Source: Talinum fruticosum (taxonomy: Eukaryota > Streptophyta > Magnoliopsida > Caryophyllales > Talinaceae). From it: a DNA stretch of 64,000 nucleotides. The stretch spans positions 3,100,001 through 3,164,000 of the forward strand of contig JAITYX010000041.1 of the NCBI GenBank assembly GCA_021018815.1, written 5' to 3'. Made by a program: the position numbers and the translations under genes. The notes under the pieces are model-generated. The model saw only the letters and a program-made list of their open reading frames with translations, did no database searches and was not told the DNA's origin. This document shows, one piece after another, positions 46,770 to 59,008 of this stretch (positions are counted from its first letter, which is position 1; every line of letters starts with the position of its first letter).

Positions 46770-48046
46770 ACTCCGTTTTATCGCATGTTCAAATAATTTC
46801 TCTTACACTTTTTATCTTAGTTCGATTGCGTATCTTAACGAAAAAGTAAATTACAATGTTAATTCCTCTTTCTAAGTCGGTTTGTTTGTTTGAGAATTAT
46901 TTGTCCGGATCAAGTCTATATACTCGATTATTTTTACTCTTTTAACTTGATCTTTCTTAGGACTGACTCGATGGAATTTGAGTATATTGAATATTAGACT
47001 TGGAAAATTCCACTCTTTTAGGCCTAAGATAATTATACACTTAATTGTCTTAATTAAAATATTATCTCGTGCCTAATCTTGGACAAAAGTATTTTATACT
47101 TTGAGAACCAAAGTGGTTTACTTTTGTAGGTTATCTAAACGAGGTTACCTCATTTTTGAAATACAAAAGTAGTCGGCTTCAAGTCGTCAATCACCAGCAG
47201 ACAAGGCTTCTCCACTTCGAAACAGGGCTCGGACACCGTGTTAGGGTTGTCTGTTTCCAAAACTTGAAAACTTCAACGCTAAGTTTAATGGTGGTTTCCA
47301 CCTTACTTTTCGGACATCACCGGTTGACTCGGAGCACCTTTAGGAGCCAAGAGCCGTTGCACAACGTTCACATCCTAACGGATCTTTTGTGAGCGATTCG
47401 GAAGAGCCATTACAACGGCCGTAAAAACTTCTATTTAGAGTCAAGACACAACGGTCACTTTGCTTGGTCATCTATAAATAAAAGCCACTTCATAAGACTT
47501 GAAGATTGCTAAATCCATTACTCAAACTATCTCTCTTAGTACATTACTCATTCAATCTTCTACTTACAACTCCAGTGTCCGTACTTAATACTTTTCGAGT
47601 TGTAAAGTCTTGTAATCACTCACATACTTTTCTTACTTTCCGAGTAAGGTCCCTTGACCGAGCTGTAAGGGTTATCTCAGCTCGGTTGTCCCTAACTATA
47701 AAAGTTACCTTAGTTAGGAATTACAAGATCGGATAAGGGAACTTCGAGTCTAGGAAAACTTTGTAAGGAATTGTCTAAGGGAGCAATTCTGGTTGAGTCG
47801 ATCTGTTGTATTTTGAGGATTCAAAATAGTGGATTTGACTTGGTGCTTAGACTAGCACTGTCCGTGGTTTTCCGCCCCAGGAGTGTTTCCACGTATTTTT
47901 GAGTGTATACTTTTCCGAGTCCAATCTAAACTCGGATCCTGTTGGTTATCCTTTTGAAGCTTAAATTTTTTAAGTTTGTTAAAATTTCCTCATTACTTTA
48001 TTCACCCCCTAGGGTGACTCGGACTCTCCAAGAGCAAACCTTCAAT

Positions 48047-48058
48047 TGGTATCGAGCC
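48047..48058 (+). other. Primer-binding site of copia A
   Basis: TGGTATCGAGCC follows the LTR after two bases and resembles the initiator-Met tRNA site TGGTATCAGAGCC, the usual primer for plant copia elements. One base appears to be missing. Confidence 0.7.
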
Positions 48059-48126
48059 TAGCCTTTCAAGAAGGATTTAACAATCCAAAGGTCTAAAGAT
48101 CGAGACGGCTCGGAACATCGGAGAGT

Positions 48127-49472
48127 TTGGTGAAGGAAGGTCATCCACCGGACCACCAAAGTTCAAAGGATCAAACTTTATGCACTTGGAAGAAGTCAAT
48201 GGAATGCTTTTTGTTGAACAACGATGAAGATGTTTGGAACATCATCAAAGAAGGCAACTACATTCCAATGAAGATAGAAGGTACAAGATATGTGCCTAAG
48301 AAAAAGTTCGAGTACACCAATGAGGAGTCGAGAAGTTCGAAAGAACTTCAAAGCGATGAAAATCCTGACGTGTGCTATCGGCCCGGAAGAGTACAACAGA
48401 GTGTCAGCCTGTGACACATCGAAAGATGTGTGGGACACTCTTGTCAACACATACGAAGATACAAGTCAAGTAAAACAGGCAAAGATAAGCCGGTATCTTC
48501 ACAAGTATGAGCTGTTCAAGATGGAGCCGGAAGAAAAAAATCACTTGGATGTTTATACGCTTCACCGAGATTACAAACAATCTCAAATCTCTAGCTAGAA
48601 AGATTTCCCATGAAGAAATGTGCAAAAATTCTAAAAAGTCTACCAAACAGAAGATGGGGTCCCAAGGTGACAGCCATCAAGGAAGCTCAGAACCTCTCTC
48701 AACTAAAGCCGGACGAACTAATTGGGAAGTTGCTTACCCATGAAATTCACCTGGAAGAAGTGGATGCCGAAGTCGGCACCAAAAAGAACATTGCGCCGAA
48801 GGCCTCGGAAAATATAAAGGAAAGTCCGAGTTCCTCCGACTCGGAAGAAGATCCAATGGCACTCATTGCCCGAGGCTTCAAAAGAATGATGAAGCACAAG
48901 AAATGGGAAAAGAGGCCAAAGGAAGAGTTCTACATGAAAGATAAGGAGGATAGAAAAGGTAAATACTCCTCCCCTTCAAAGTTGTCTTTAACTAAGAACT
49001 CGGCTATTTTGAATGTGGCATCAAAGATCATATAGTCAAGGACTGTCCAAAGAGAAAGAAGGATAGAGAGAAGAAGAAGGCTATGATGGCCACATGGAGC
49101 AATAAAGACTCATCTCGAAGAAGATGAAGATTCCGATGACTCAAAATGTCCGATGGCACTAACGGACTCGGAAGCCGAATCGAGTCGGACTCGACAACTC
49201 GGACACGGAGGAAACAAGTCCTCATGAGGTAATTGAATACTTTCTCAAGTTCTCTAAAGTTGATTTGGCTAAATATATTTATACTTTGGAAGAAAAGTCC
49301 AATTCTAATTCTTCTTAGTTCAAAGAACAACTTGAGTCTCTTACTTTTGAGAGTAACTGTTTGAATAATAAATTAGAAAAACTAAGACTAATCGTAAAAG
49401 AACTCAAGACTAGTACTCAAGATAATGAGACTGAGTCCGAGTCACTCAGAAGAGAAAAGGAGCATTTCAAAA
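48127..49472 (+). pseudogene. Copia A gag (UBN2-like), frameshifted and truncated
   Basis: Overlapping frames give the SIRE-type gag order: CTWKKSMECFLLNNDEDVWN, then GPEEYNRVSACDTSKDVWDT and QVKQAKISRYLHKYELFKME, then MFIRFTEITNNLKSL, GPKVTAIKEAQNLSQLKPDE and MMKHKKWEKRPKEEFYMKDK. The zinc knuckle near 49000 is broken by a frameshift. A long heptad-rich tail follows (49361-49472, NNKLEKLRLIVKELKTST). Gag would form the RNA-packaging particle. It stops at 49472, exactly where the reverse-strand 3' LTR of copy B begins. The LTR at its left supplies the promoter. Confidence 0.8.
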
Positions 49473-51093
49473 TGAAGGTTTGCTCTTGGAGAGACTCTGT
49501 CACCCTAGAGGGGGTGAATAGGGTGATGAGAAATTTGACCTTTTAATGGAAGAATGAAAACTAAACCCGACTCGAGGAGTGTCCGAGTCTAGATTGACTC
49601 CGAGAAGTACTAACTCGGAACACAATAAATGAAGGGTCAAAGTTTAAATTAAACTTTAAGGTCTGTCTAAGTGTAAATTGGACTCAGAAAAGTATCAACT
49701 TAAAAATTACGTGAAAACCCTCCTAGGGCAGAAAACCACGGACAGTGCTAGTCCAAGCACCAAGTCAAATCTATTATTTTGAATCCACAAAATACAGTAA
49801 ATAGACTCAACCAGAATTGCTCCCTTAGACAATTCCTTACAAGTTTTTCCTAGACTCGAAATTCCCTTTTCCGATCTAGTATTTCCTAACCGAGATAACC
49901 TTTACAGACTAGAGACAACCGAGCTGAGTTAACCCTTACGGCTCGATCAAGGGACCTTACTCGGAAAGTAAGAATGAGTGTTTGTAACCGATTACAAGAC
50001 CTTACAACTCGGAAGGATGTTAAATACAGAGTTGGAGTTGTAAGTAGAAGATATAGTATGAATACAATGACTTTTGCTTAAGTACGTGTATTGACAGCTT
50101 GGTTCAAGCAAATCTTCAAGTCTTGAGAGTTGGCTTCTATTTATAGATAACCAAGCAGATTAGCCGTTGTGACTATCTTCCGGCTGGAAGTCCTTTATGA
50201 TCGTTGCACCGGCTTTTACGAGTCACTCGGAAAATATCCGTTGAAATGTGAACGTTGGACAACGGCTCTTGACTCCTTTGGAAGTCCCAATTCACTCGGT
50301 GGTGTCCGAAAAGTATAGTGGAAACCACCATTGAGTTTAGCGTTACAAATTTCCAGTTTTGGAAACAACCAGCTCTAACATAGTGTCCGGGCGTAGGTCG
50401 AAGTAGGAAAAACCTTGTCTCGTTGGTGATTTAACATATTGAAGCCGGTTACTTTTGTATTTAAAAAGTAGGATAACCTCGTTTGAATAACCTACAAAAG
50501 TAAATCAATTTGGTTCTCAAAGTATAAAATACTTTGGTCCAAGATTAGGCACGAGATAATAATTTAATTAAGATAATTAAGTGCGTAATTATCCGAGTCC
50601 TAAAAGAGTGGAATTTTCCGATTCTAACATCCATTATACTCAAATTCCATCCGAGTCGGTCTAGAAACGAATCAAGTCGGATAAAGAAGATCGAAGTACA
50701 AACACTTAATCTAGACTAACATAATTCAAACCAAACATGTCGACTTAAAAGGATGAATTAACACGAGTAATTCAATTAAACTTAGATCATGAAGTCGGAC
50801 ATGAGTTTATGAACATAAGAGCAAGTGTTTGAGCAAGCGATATATGTGAGTGTTATCCGAGAGACTCGGAACCGAGTGTGAAAAAGGTTAAGCAAGAGTA
50901 CGCTTTTTAGTCGATCGGAATCAAGTAAAAGCAAATGCAATGATTTACGTAACACTCGTAAAAGATGTTATATCACTCGGAAAAGTTTCTAAGACACATA
51001 GAATGACTTGTATCAAAACCTTAAGAGATGAAGTCTTACACCTGATTCCTTGATGGAACTCGGAATAATGTAAATGTAGAGTCTAAGTCTTCA
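49473..51093 (-). repeat. Copia B 3' LTR (1621 bp)
   Basis: Read on the - strand it starts TGAAGACTTAGACTC next to the polypurine tract and ends ...CTCCAAGAGCAAACCTTCA. It contains the TATA box CTATAAATAG (50137-50146 on the other strand). It aligns along its length with 59024-60637. Confidence 0.85.
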
Positions 51094-51106
51094 ATCTCCC
51101 CTTTTT
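51094..51106 (-). other. Polypurine tract of copia B
   Basis: On the - strand AAAAAGGGGAGAT lies directly before the 3' LTR and would prime plus-strand DNA synthesis. Confidence 0.75.
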
Positions 51107-51650
51107 GCTGAAATGCATTCCATACTTAGACAAAAACTTTGTTAGTGATATAGATATGATATTTATCCTTTCAAAGTACAAGACAGAGAAATATGATATA
51201 ATTGTATAGAGTAGATACGATTAATGAAACTCTTATTCTATCATAGCAAATATGTTGAGATTGCATAAACAGAGCAAGAGTATCGGAGACAAGAAAATTT
51301 CCTGAGAAAACCGATCCATGATAGATTGAATTGATACTCGAGACAATAAACTCGAACTTATTGCTTTAAGTAGTAAACTCAAAAATATTTGCAACTCGAA
51401 GGTGTTAAACATGAACTCCGAGCAATTATTAATGAAATGCATTATAATTTCACAGTTGTAACTCGAAGGCGTTAAACGAAATGGCAGGATTAATAGTGAA
51501 ATTTTATTATAATTGAAACTTTAAAAATATACAAAAGAAGGGTGAGAAAAACTCCAAAACTCCCCTAAACATGACAACAAATTTTTCTAACTATTCTTCC
51601 CCTTTCCTTTCAAAGAAACAAAAAGAGAAAGAATGTATCAAGTAGATATA
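51107..51650 (-). other. Copia B 3'UTR
   Basis: AT-rich sequence between the env-like ORF and the polypurine tract, related to the 3'UTRs at 13650-14103 and 39410-39842. No coding frame of note. Confidence 0.5.
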
Positions 51651-51689
51651 GATTTGATGTCCGGAAAAAAATAAAAGAAAATTTAAGAT

Positions 51690-53305
51690 GGAGGAGATGG
51701 CGCAATCCGAGTCGAGGACGGTGGACGAGCAAGTGCGCCTTCGTTGATATGATCTGGAAGATGTTGAAGAGCGAGGCGGGGCCAGCACCGGGATTTCGGA
51801 ATAGGCTCGGCTACGAGCGGCTGACCCGGAACTAGATCATCCAGAGACTCGTCCTCCTAGAACTCGGTAGATAGAGGAGTGTGCTCGGGCTGACCAGCTG
51901 CCGACTAACCATGGGTAGCAGAGTCTTCTAACCTACTCGGACTCATCGTCCGAGCGGATTATCTCCGGTTGGGGTTCGGGAGAACCCTAGCCCTCTGTTG
52001 CTAATGCTATCGCTTGTTCCGCTTCCTTCTCTCCTTCCTCGGATAGAGCTACCTCAGCTGCAGGCTCCTCTCGCTTCTTCTTCTTCTCCTCCCGCTTCCT
52101 CTTCGGAGGAGGATTTGGCTAGACTCGAGGATGCTTCGGATGGTTCCGAGTCGACCGGATCTCGAGCCACCTTGGAGCACCGTTCTCGAAGGAGCTCAAT
52201 CGGCTCCCTCTGCTCCTTAACCAGTGCCTTCATCCGGAGAAGCACGTCCTGCTGCTCTAGGATTTGGGATTGGGTAGTTTTCCGGTTAATGTTCATGGAC
52301 TGTAAGACAGTCTTGAATGACCGGAGGATGTCCTTAAGCTCGGTGGACACCGAGGAGATTTTGTCCATTAGAACTAAGGACAAAGCGAAGAGATGGCTTG
52401 AGGAACACATGAAGTGGAGGCACCACCATGTGGAGGAGGTAGAGAGAGGGGATTCTTTCTAAGCTCGAGTCCGAGGCGGAGAAGGAGGCCTCGGCTCGAG
52501 CTATGGACCCGGACACCCGGTTGGGTCTCCTGGTATCCATACCCAAGTAGTTCCTTTTGCTAACGACAATGGCGGCCTCGAAACTGCGTTTGAATATGAG
52601 GGAAGAGGAACTTTGAATTATTTAAAGACGAGAGTGAGAAGAGCCCCGAAAGGAAGAGGGGTGTTTTTCTTGGTCCGAGTCCGAGCTGGCACAATTGCCA
52701 TTTGCTCAACTATTGCGGGAAAGAGGTCTACTTCGTAGCCCTCAAGAATGTCGCACAAAGCTTTGAGGTGCTTGGAGTTGGGGTTCTCTTTACTAGAATG
52801 CTTGTGAGAAGAAGGTTGTCATCAGCAGGAAACAAAGAAGGCGAGCTTCGATTTGAGTTGGGTCACATAGAAGTTTTTACGTGACCCGGGAATTCTTTAG
52901 CGTACTTCTCAAAGAAGTCATCAGCAACCTCGTTGAAGGGTATGGGGTTGCTGTTCAAGAACATGCATGATACTTTGAAAAGACGGTGGAGAAGAGGAGT
53001 ATTGATGCGGACAGGTGATGTTTTGAACTCTAGAGGTGAGGATACCCTCAAAGCTAGATAGATTGGTATAGAACTCGAAACGAGTTCGGGTAGATGAAAT
53101 CACCGAAATAGAGGAAATTGTAAACCCTCGTTGATTTGATGTTAGCCAACCACGAAAACTTGGTGGTCGGAAAGAATTTGTCATCCAACGTTAGGTGTTG
53201 GGTGACAATGGGCTTGGAAGGATTAGAGGGACCTTCCCGGCTTTTTGTACGAGGTTTCTTGGTGGCGGAACCAAGAAAGTCAGGGTGGGAAGCTCTTTTC
53301 GGCAT
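51690..53305 (-). pseudogene. Env-like third ORF of copia B
   Basis: The - strand ORF starts at about 53305 with MPKRASHPDFLGSATKKPRT and a basic stretch, then LTLDDKFFPTTKFSWLANIK. After shifts come EFYTNLSSFEGILTSRVQNI, similar to the xFYxNL...SRV block of the putative plant transposon protein family found in several plant retroelements, then FNEVADDFFEKYAKEFPG, FPAIVEQMAIVP and TPLPFGALLTLVF. The C-terminal part (52054-52410) is helical, with MDKISSVSTELKDILRSFKT, and ends in a Ser/Glu-rich tail. Function is unknown; env-like is only a positional name, and I see no signal peptide or certain membrane segment. Related fragments are at 10480-13650 and 38651-39480. Confidence 0.6.
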
Positions 53306-53580
53306 GTTTGATGTTGAAAAGAGAGAAAAGAGATATGAACTTTTGTGAAGGAGAAAGAGATAGCTCGACGAGAGTGAGCGAAAGGAAAGAGAAAAGTGAA
53401 AGAGTAGAAAGAGAGAGAGAGCTGAGAGCAATAGAGCTTACTTGAGGTGTTCTTCTCTTTAGCTTGAGAGCGACGTACGATTCTTCGAAGGCGAGAGCTT
53501 GTATCGAGTACGTAATCACGAGAGAGAGTGAGTAGAGAGTAAAGTAGAGAAATGAAGGAAAATAGGTGTTATTTATAGGA
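53306..53580 (-). promoter_or_regulatory. TATA box and CT-rich leader in front of the env-like ORF
   Basis: On the - strand CCTATAAATAAC (53579-53568) is a good plant TATA box. About 260 bp of CT-rich, leader-like sequence follows before the MPKR start codon. A diverged copy exists at 12371-12745. The arrangement looks like a promoter inside the element, separate from the LTR. Confidence 0.5.
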
Positions 53581-53925
53581 AAAAAATCGTCCTTTAGTAT
53601 TCGTTCGACTCGGCTCCTTCAACGGTCACCTCGGACCGGTGTGACTGTTCCGCTCTCCAACGGTTAGAATTCCAGCGATTGTCTCTCAACGGCTAGTTAT
53701 CCGATCGAAGCGCGCGAGATGGAGAGGGAAAAAGAATAATTTTAAAAGGAATTTCTGAAATTCTCCATCGATCTAGAGATGATTTCGAAGTTTGATGTCC
53801 ATTTTTCTCAAAATCCGAGTCCGACTTAGTTAAGTTTCGAGTGACTCGAAACCGCAAACAACTAATAACTATCGGCTCAGTATCACTGGTTCAACTAAGC
53901 TAATGGCTATTAAAGACAGTAAGAA
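53581..53925 (-). other. Linker between copia B pol and the env-like ORF
   Basis: No domain is seen. It holds GC-rich words such as CAACGG repeats (53617-53700) and is shared in part with 12500-12740. Confidence 0.5.
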
Positions 53926-53929
53926 CACA

Positions 53930-55600
53930 ACACATAATTATGCATTAATCATACGAAGCTCATTCCTAATAAAACAAAACCGATCCTCACTAAGTGGCTT
54001 AGTAAAGATATCAGCTAATTGAAGATTTGTAGGAATGAATTCAAGTTCAATATCACCCTTTTCGTAATGATATCTCGGAAAGTGATACTTCACCTTAATG
54101 TGTTTAGTCTTTGAGTGCTAAACTGGATTCTTGGTGATGCTAATTACACGTTGATTGTCACACTTGATTGGAATTGATTTGAATGAAAGTCCAAGATCTC
54201 TCAAGTGTTGCTTTATCCATAAGATCCGAGCACAGCATGCTCCAACTGCAATATACTCAGCTTCAGCGAGTTGATAGAGCTACTGAGTTTTGCTTCTTTG
54301 AGTGCCAAGATATCGTGGATTGACCCAAAACTGGTAGGCTCTCGAGGTGCTCTTTCTATCAACTTTGTATCCAGCATAGTTAGCGTCCGAGTATCCAGTG
54401 AGAGTCGGCTTCGAGTCTCCGGAGTACCAAAGACCTAAATTCTAAGTCCCCGTAAGATATCTAAAGATTCTCTTCACCGCAGTGAGATGTGATTCTCTTG
54501 GATTAGCTTTAAATCTTACATAAACAGACACTAAACATTATGTCCGGCCTACTGCATGTAAGGTATAGCAAAGATCCAATCATACCTCGGTAGAGTTTTT
54601 GATCTACCGCTTTACCTTTCTCGTCCGAGTCCAGCTTTATGCTATCTGCTCATAGGTATTGCTGCATGTTTCGCATCTTGAAGTTTGTACTTCTTAAGCA
54701 GCTCCTTGGTATACTTGAATTGATGGACATAGATACCATCTTTGTCTTGCTTGACCAAGGAAGAAATTGAGTTCTCCCATCATACTCATTTGAAATTCGT
54801 GTCTCATTAACTCGTGAAAATTCTCGACACGGAATTTCATTAGTAGCTCCAAAGATTATATCATCAACATAGATCCGAGCGATAAGAAAGTCTTTCCCTT
54901 GGTTTTTATAAAAGAGTTTTGTCAATCTAACCTCTTCTAAAATCGTTTTCAACTAAGAAATTGCTAAGTCTTTCATACCAAGCTCTAGGGGATTGTTTGA
55001 GACCATAGAGAGCTTTTTGCAATTTGAAAACATGCTTTGGAAATTCCGAGTTTTCAAATCCAGGGGGCTACTCAACATAGACTTCCTCTTCAATGAAACC
55101 ATTGAGAAAAGCACATTTAACATCTATTTGAAACAACTTGATATTCATGCTAGATGCAAATGCCAATAAAATTCTAATAGCTTTAATTCTAGCAACAGGT
55201 GCAAAGGTTTCCCACAATCAATCTCTTCTTCTTGATTGTAACCTTGAGCCACAAGTCTAGCCTTATTTCGACTATCACCCCATCTTCATCCAGTTTGTTT
55301 GTGAAAACCCATTCGGTGCCTATGACTCGGATGGTTAGAAGGTCGTTTGGTCGAGTCTAGACTTGGTTTGTTTCGAATTGATTGAGTTCCTCTTGCATGG
55401 CCTCTACCCATTCAGGTTCATTAAGGGCCTCTAGCGCATTTCGGGTTCGAGTTAATGAAATGAATGCAGTGAATGCACATAGATTCCGAAGAGAGGAGCG
55501 AGTTCTTACCCCACTATTGATGTCGGATAATATGTTTTCTAGTGGGTGACTAGAAGCATACTTGAATGCTCTACCTGTTCTCCGATTCACCAGATCCGTA
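53930..55600 (-). pseudogene. Copia reverse transcriptase and RNase H of copy B, degraded
   Basis: Read on the - strand, RT opens at about 55445 with ALEALNEPEWVEAMQEELNQ, the usual copia RT entry block, then GTEWVFTNKLDEDGVIVE. The catalytic loop RIYVDDIIFGATNE (about 54885-54845) carries the two catalytic aspartates. RNase H follows with TLTGYSDANYAGYKVDRKST, AEAEYIAVGACCARILW, then HSKTKHIKVKYHF and LQLADIFTKPL near 53980, the classical copia RNase H end. Single-base shifts and stops occur about every 50-100 codons. The protein would copy element RNA into DNA. Confidence 0.85.
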
Positions 55601-55779
55601 GGTTGAATTGGTTGATCTTCAAGAGTCTATTCTTAGTGAGCTTGTTCATCTAATTAACCTTTATCATTCTGAGCCGGCTCTTGAGTCATCTCATTCCGAG
55701 TCTGGTCATTCTTAGTCACCTCGTTCGAGTGACTTTGATTTGATTCTTGATAAGTTCATTTCCATCAAGATCATCATCT

Positions 55780-56800
55780 CTGCTGAGCTTCAGTTCCGAG
55801 AATGTTGACTCACTTGTTTTTTCCTACTCAATCTCATCAAATACAATGTGGATGCTTTTTTCCACTTTGTTAGTTCTTTTATTGAAAATACAATATGCTT
55901 TGCTATGAGATGAATAACCAAGAAAAATACCTTCATCTAACCGAGCATCAAACTTGGTTAGCGGATCCTTACCATTGTTGTGAACGAAGCACTTACATCC
56001 AAAGGGTTTAAAGTATGAAATATTTGGCTTCTTCCCTTTGTAGAGCTCGTATGGAGTTCTCTTCAGGATGGGTCCGATAAGGCATCGGTTTAATGTATAG
56101 TTTGTCTGTATTGACTACCTCAGCCCTGAAATAGTAGGGTAGGTTATGTTTGATCATCATTGTCCTAGCTATTTCTTCAAGAGTTCAGTTCTTTCTCTCC
56201 ACTACTCCATTTTATTGAGGAGTTCTTGGTGCAGAGAAATTGTGAGATATGCCATTCTTGTCACGGAATTATGCAAATTCCGAGTAGTCGAACTCCCTTC
56301 CATGGTCGGTTCTAATTCTCTGGATCCGAGTCCGAGACTCAACTTGGATTCTCCTCGCAGAGCTTGCTAAACTCTTTGAAAGATTCATTTTCGTGTTTAA
56401 GAAAACAAACCCAGGTAAATCGTGAGTAATCATCAACAATAACAAGCACATATGATTTACCTCCGAGACTATTGATAGGGATTTCACCACATAGATCCAT
56501 ATGTAACAGTTCAAGCACCTTGGATGTGGAAACAATTTTCAAATATTTGAAGGATGATTTGACTTATTTCCCTTTTGTGCATGCTTCACAGATTTTATCT
56601 TTCTTAAATGCACAGTTAGGCAATCCTCTCGACTAAACCATGAAATGCAAGTTTCTTAATGGTATGCATGCTAACATGACCTAGTATACGATGCCATGTC
56701 CATGAATCATCATGAAACCATGCTTTTAAACAAGATAAATTCTGACTCGGGTCGAAAGAGGAATAGTATAAGTGTTTCCCGATCTCTTACCCGATAACTT
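55780..56800 (-). pseudogene. Copia integrase of copy B, degraded
   Basis: The - strand encodes the zinc-binding GAG-pre-integrase region (HRILGHVSMHTIKKLAFHGL; then FKKDKICEACTKGK), followed by the catalytic core. That core contains LLHMDLCGEIPINSLGGKSY, VIVDDYSRFTWVCFLKHEN, IRTDHGREFDYSEFA and NGVVERK. The D of HMDLCG, the D of RTDHG and the E of VVERK correspond to the DDE triad. The enzyme would insert element DNA into the genome. Stops, including one in the NGVVERK region (P-Q-stop-N-G), show loss of function. It lies between protease and RT, the copia order. Confidence 0.85.
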
Positions 56801-56887
56801 GGTCTCCTTGGTAGCACTATCAAAGATATAACAAGCTGGTCCGAGTGAATCTTACCTCTTGACCTTTGTCACACAGCTTAAGAGATG

Positions 56888-57121
56888 CTAAGCGGATTGT
56901 ACTTTAATCCTTTGATAAGGTATACTCGGGTCGACCGGATTGCTTCCTTTTACAATCTTGCCTATCCCAATTATCTTGCCTTTGTTGTCATCTCCAAACG
57001 TGACTTTTCCTCCCTTGTACTCTTCTAACTCGGAAAAGAGTCTTGAATCTCCCGACATGTGACGTGAGGAACCACCGTCTAGGTACCAATGCCTTTTTGT
57101 TCTTTTCCGAGCCACCTGCAA
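56888..57121 (-). pseudogene. Copia aspartic protease of copy B, active-site changed
   Basis: The - strand frame encodes KRHWYLDGGSSRHMSGDSRL, then GGKVTFGDDNKGKIIGIGKI. Copia proteases normally read WYLDSGCSRHMTG; here the catalytic D-S-G triplet is D-G-G and the following cysteine is serine. The aspartate remains, but the serine that supports it is gone. It would cut the gag-pol polyprotein. It is joined to a degraded upstream linker (57130-57530). Confidence 0.8.
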
Positions 57122-57529
57122 GTCGAAACAAACTAACCTTTCTCACTTCCTCTAACAAACCCAAGTAACTCCCTTTACCGTGGTCCTTTTCTAAGGAAGT
57201 AGACACTTGGGAACCCAGATTTGAATAACTTTGGGTTTGGTCCGATTCCGAGTCTTTCGTTTAGAGAACTGAGTCCGTGTCTCTTTCTTCCGAAAAGTTT
57301 TTCTCTTATAAACAGTGGAGAAGGCTTTCGTTTAGAGAACTGGTCCGGGCTTAGTCCTTCTTTCATTCTTATGAATGGGACCGTGCTCAGCCTTCCCGAA
57401 CTTCACGATCCTGGAATCCTTTTTGAAAAGTTCTAAGTAGGAATTGGATTCCTCCTCTTTGTTAAAACCAAGTCCTTCTTTTCTGAAGAAGACACATTGA
57501 GTCCCTAAGAGCATGTCAAGGTTTTTTTA

Positions 57530-58950
57530 CGTTGAGTAAATTTTAAAACAAGCTCTTGAGATTCGTTGAGCTTTTGCTTCAGTTGCTCATTTTCTCTTCC
57601 GAGTAACTCGGACTCAGTCTCATTAGATTGAGCACTAGTCTTGAGTTCTCTTAGAGTAAGTCTCAGCTTTTTCCCATTTATTTTTCAATGAGATGCTCCT
57701 AGAAGTGATTGACTCAATTTGTTCTTTAAACTGAGAAGAATTAGAATTGGACTTTTCTTTCAAAATAAAAATATATTTGGCTAAATCAACTTTGGAGAAT
57801 TTGAGGAAGTATTCAATTACCTCCCGAGGATTTGTTTCCTCATTGTCCGAGTGATCTAAGTCTAACTTTGATTCGGCTTCTAAGTCGAGAGTGCCATCGG
57901 ACATTTTGAATCATCCGAGTCCTCATCATCTTCCGATGAGTCTTCATCACTCCAAGTGGCCATCATGGCCTTTTTCTTCTTTCTGTCTCTCTTCCTTCTG
58001 GGATAGTCTTTGACTATGCGTTCCTTGCTCGCCACATTCAAAACAACCGGAGTTCTTAGTTAAGGATAACTTTGAAGGAGAAGAATGTTTACCTTTTCTC
58101 GTCCTTCTTGTCTTTCTTGTAGAACTCTTCTCTTGGCTTCTTATCCCATCTTTTGTGCTTCATCATTCTTTTAAAGCCTCCGGCGATAAGTGCCATGGGA
58201 TCCTCTTCCGAGTCGATGAACTCGGACTTGCTTCTCTCGTTTTCCGAGGCCTTCAGTGCAATGTTTCTTTTGGTGCCGACCTTTGCATCCTCCTCTTCCT
58301 GGTGGATCTCATGGGTGAGTAGCTTCCCAATGAGTTCATCCGGCTTCGATAAGGACAGGTTCTAAGCCTCTTCAATGGCTGTCACCTTGGGACCCCATCT
58401 TCTCTTGGGTAGACTTCGAGTATCTTTCCGCACATCTCCTCGTGGGAAATCTTTCTACCCGGAGATTTGAGATTGTTAGTAATCTCAGTGAAGCGGATGA
58501 ACATCCGAGTGATGTTTTCCTCTGGCTCCATCTTGAACAGCTCATACTTGTGAAGATATTGGCTTATCTTCGCTTGTTTGACCTGACTTGTCCCTTCATA
58601 AGTGTTGACCAGCATGTCCCACACTTCTTTGGCTGTGTCACAGGCGGACACTCTGGTTGTATTCCTCCGAGCTGATGGTGCACATCGGAATGTTCATTGT
58701 CTTGAAGTTCTTTCGAACTTTTTTTTCCTCGGTGGTATATTCGGACTTTGTCTTGGGCACGAGCCTTATTTTTTCCAACTTCATTGGAATGTAGTTTCCT
58801 TCTAATGTAGTTTCCTTCTTGTATGATGTTCCGGACATCTTCATTGTGATCCAATAGGAAACATTCCATGATCTTCTTCCAAGTGCACGAAGTTAGAACC
58901 TTTGAACTTTGGTGGTCTGCTGGAAGATCTTCCTTCATCGAATTCTCCAT
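57530..58950 (-). pseudogene. Copia gag of copy B, frameshifted
   Basis: The - strand order is MENSMKEDLPADHQSSKVLT and CTWKKIMECFLLDHNEDVRN (58950-58840), then MSACDTAKEVWDMLVNTYEG and VKQAKISQYLHKYELFKMEP (58651-58540), then RKISHEEMCGKILEVYP, a K/E-rich block, a zinc-knuckle remnant near 58030, and the acidic helical tail EVIEYFLKFSKVDLAKYIFI (57825-57766). It parallels gag of copy A and of the fragment at 40437-41306. Several frameshifts are present, so it is inactive. Confidence 0.8.
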
Positions 58951-59008
58951 TGTTCCGAGCCATTTGATCTTTAAACCTTTGGATGGTTAGAGCCTTTCCG
59001 AAAGGATA

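Larger units (their letters stand above)
45978..48044 (+). repeat. Copia LTR A (SIRE-like family) carrying a hAT MITE
   Basis: It begins TGAAGATTCGG after a polypurine tract and ends CTCCAAGAGCAAACCTTCA before a primer-binding site. It carries a TATA box TCTATAAATA at 47471-47480 and the TATTCACCCCCTAGGGTGA closing block. Without the MITE and its duplicated site it is about 1.48 kb. It therefore has 3'-LTR context on its left and 5'-LTR context on its right. Confidence 0.8.
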
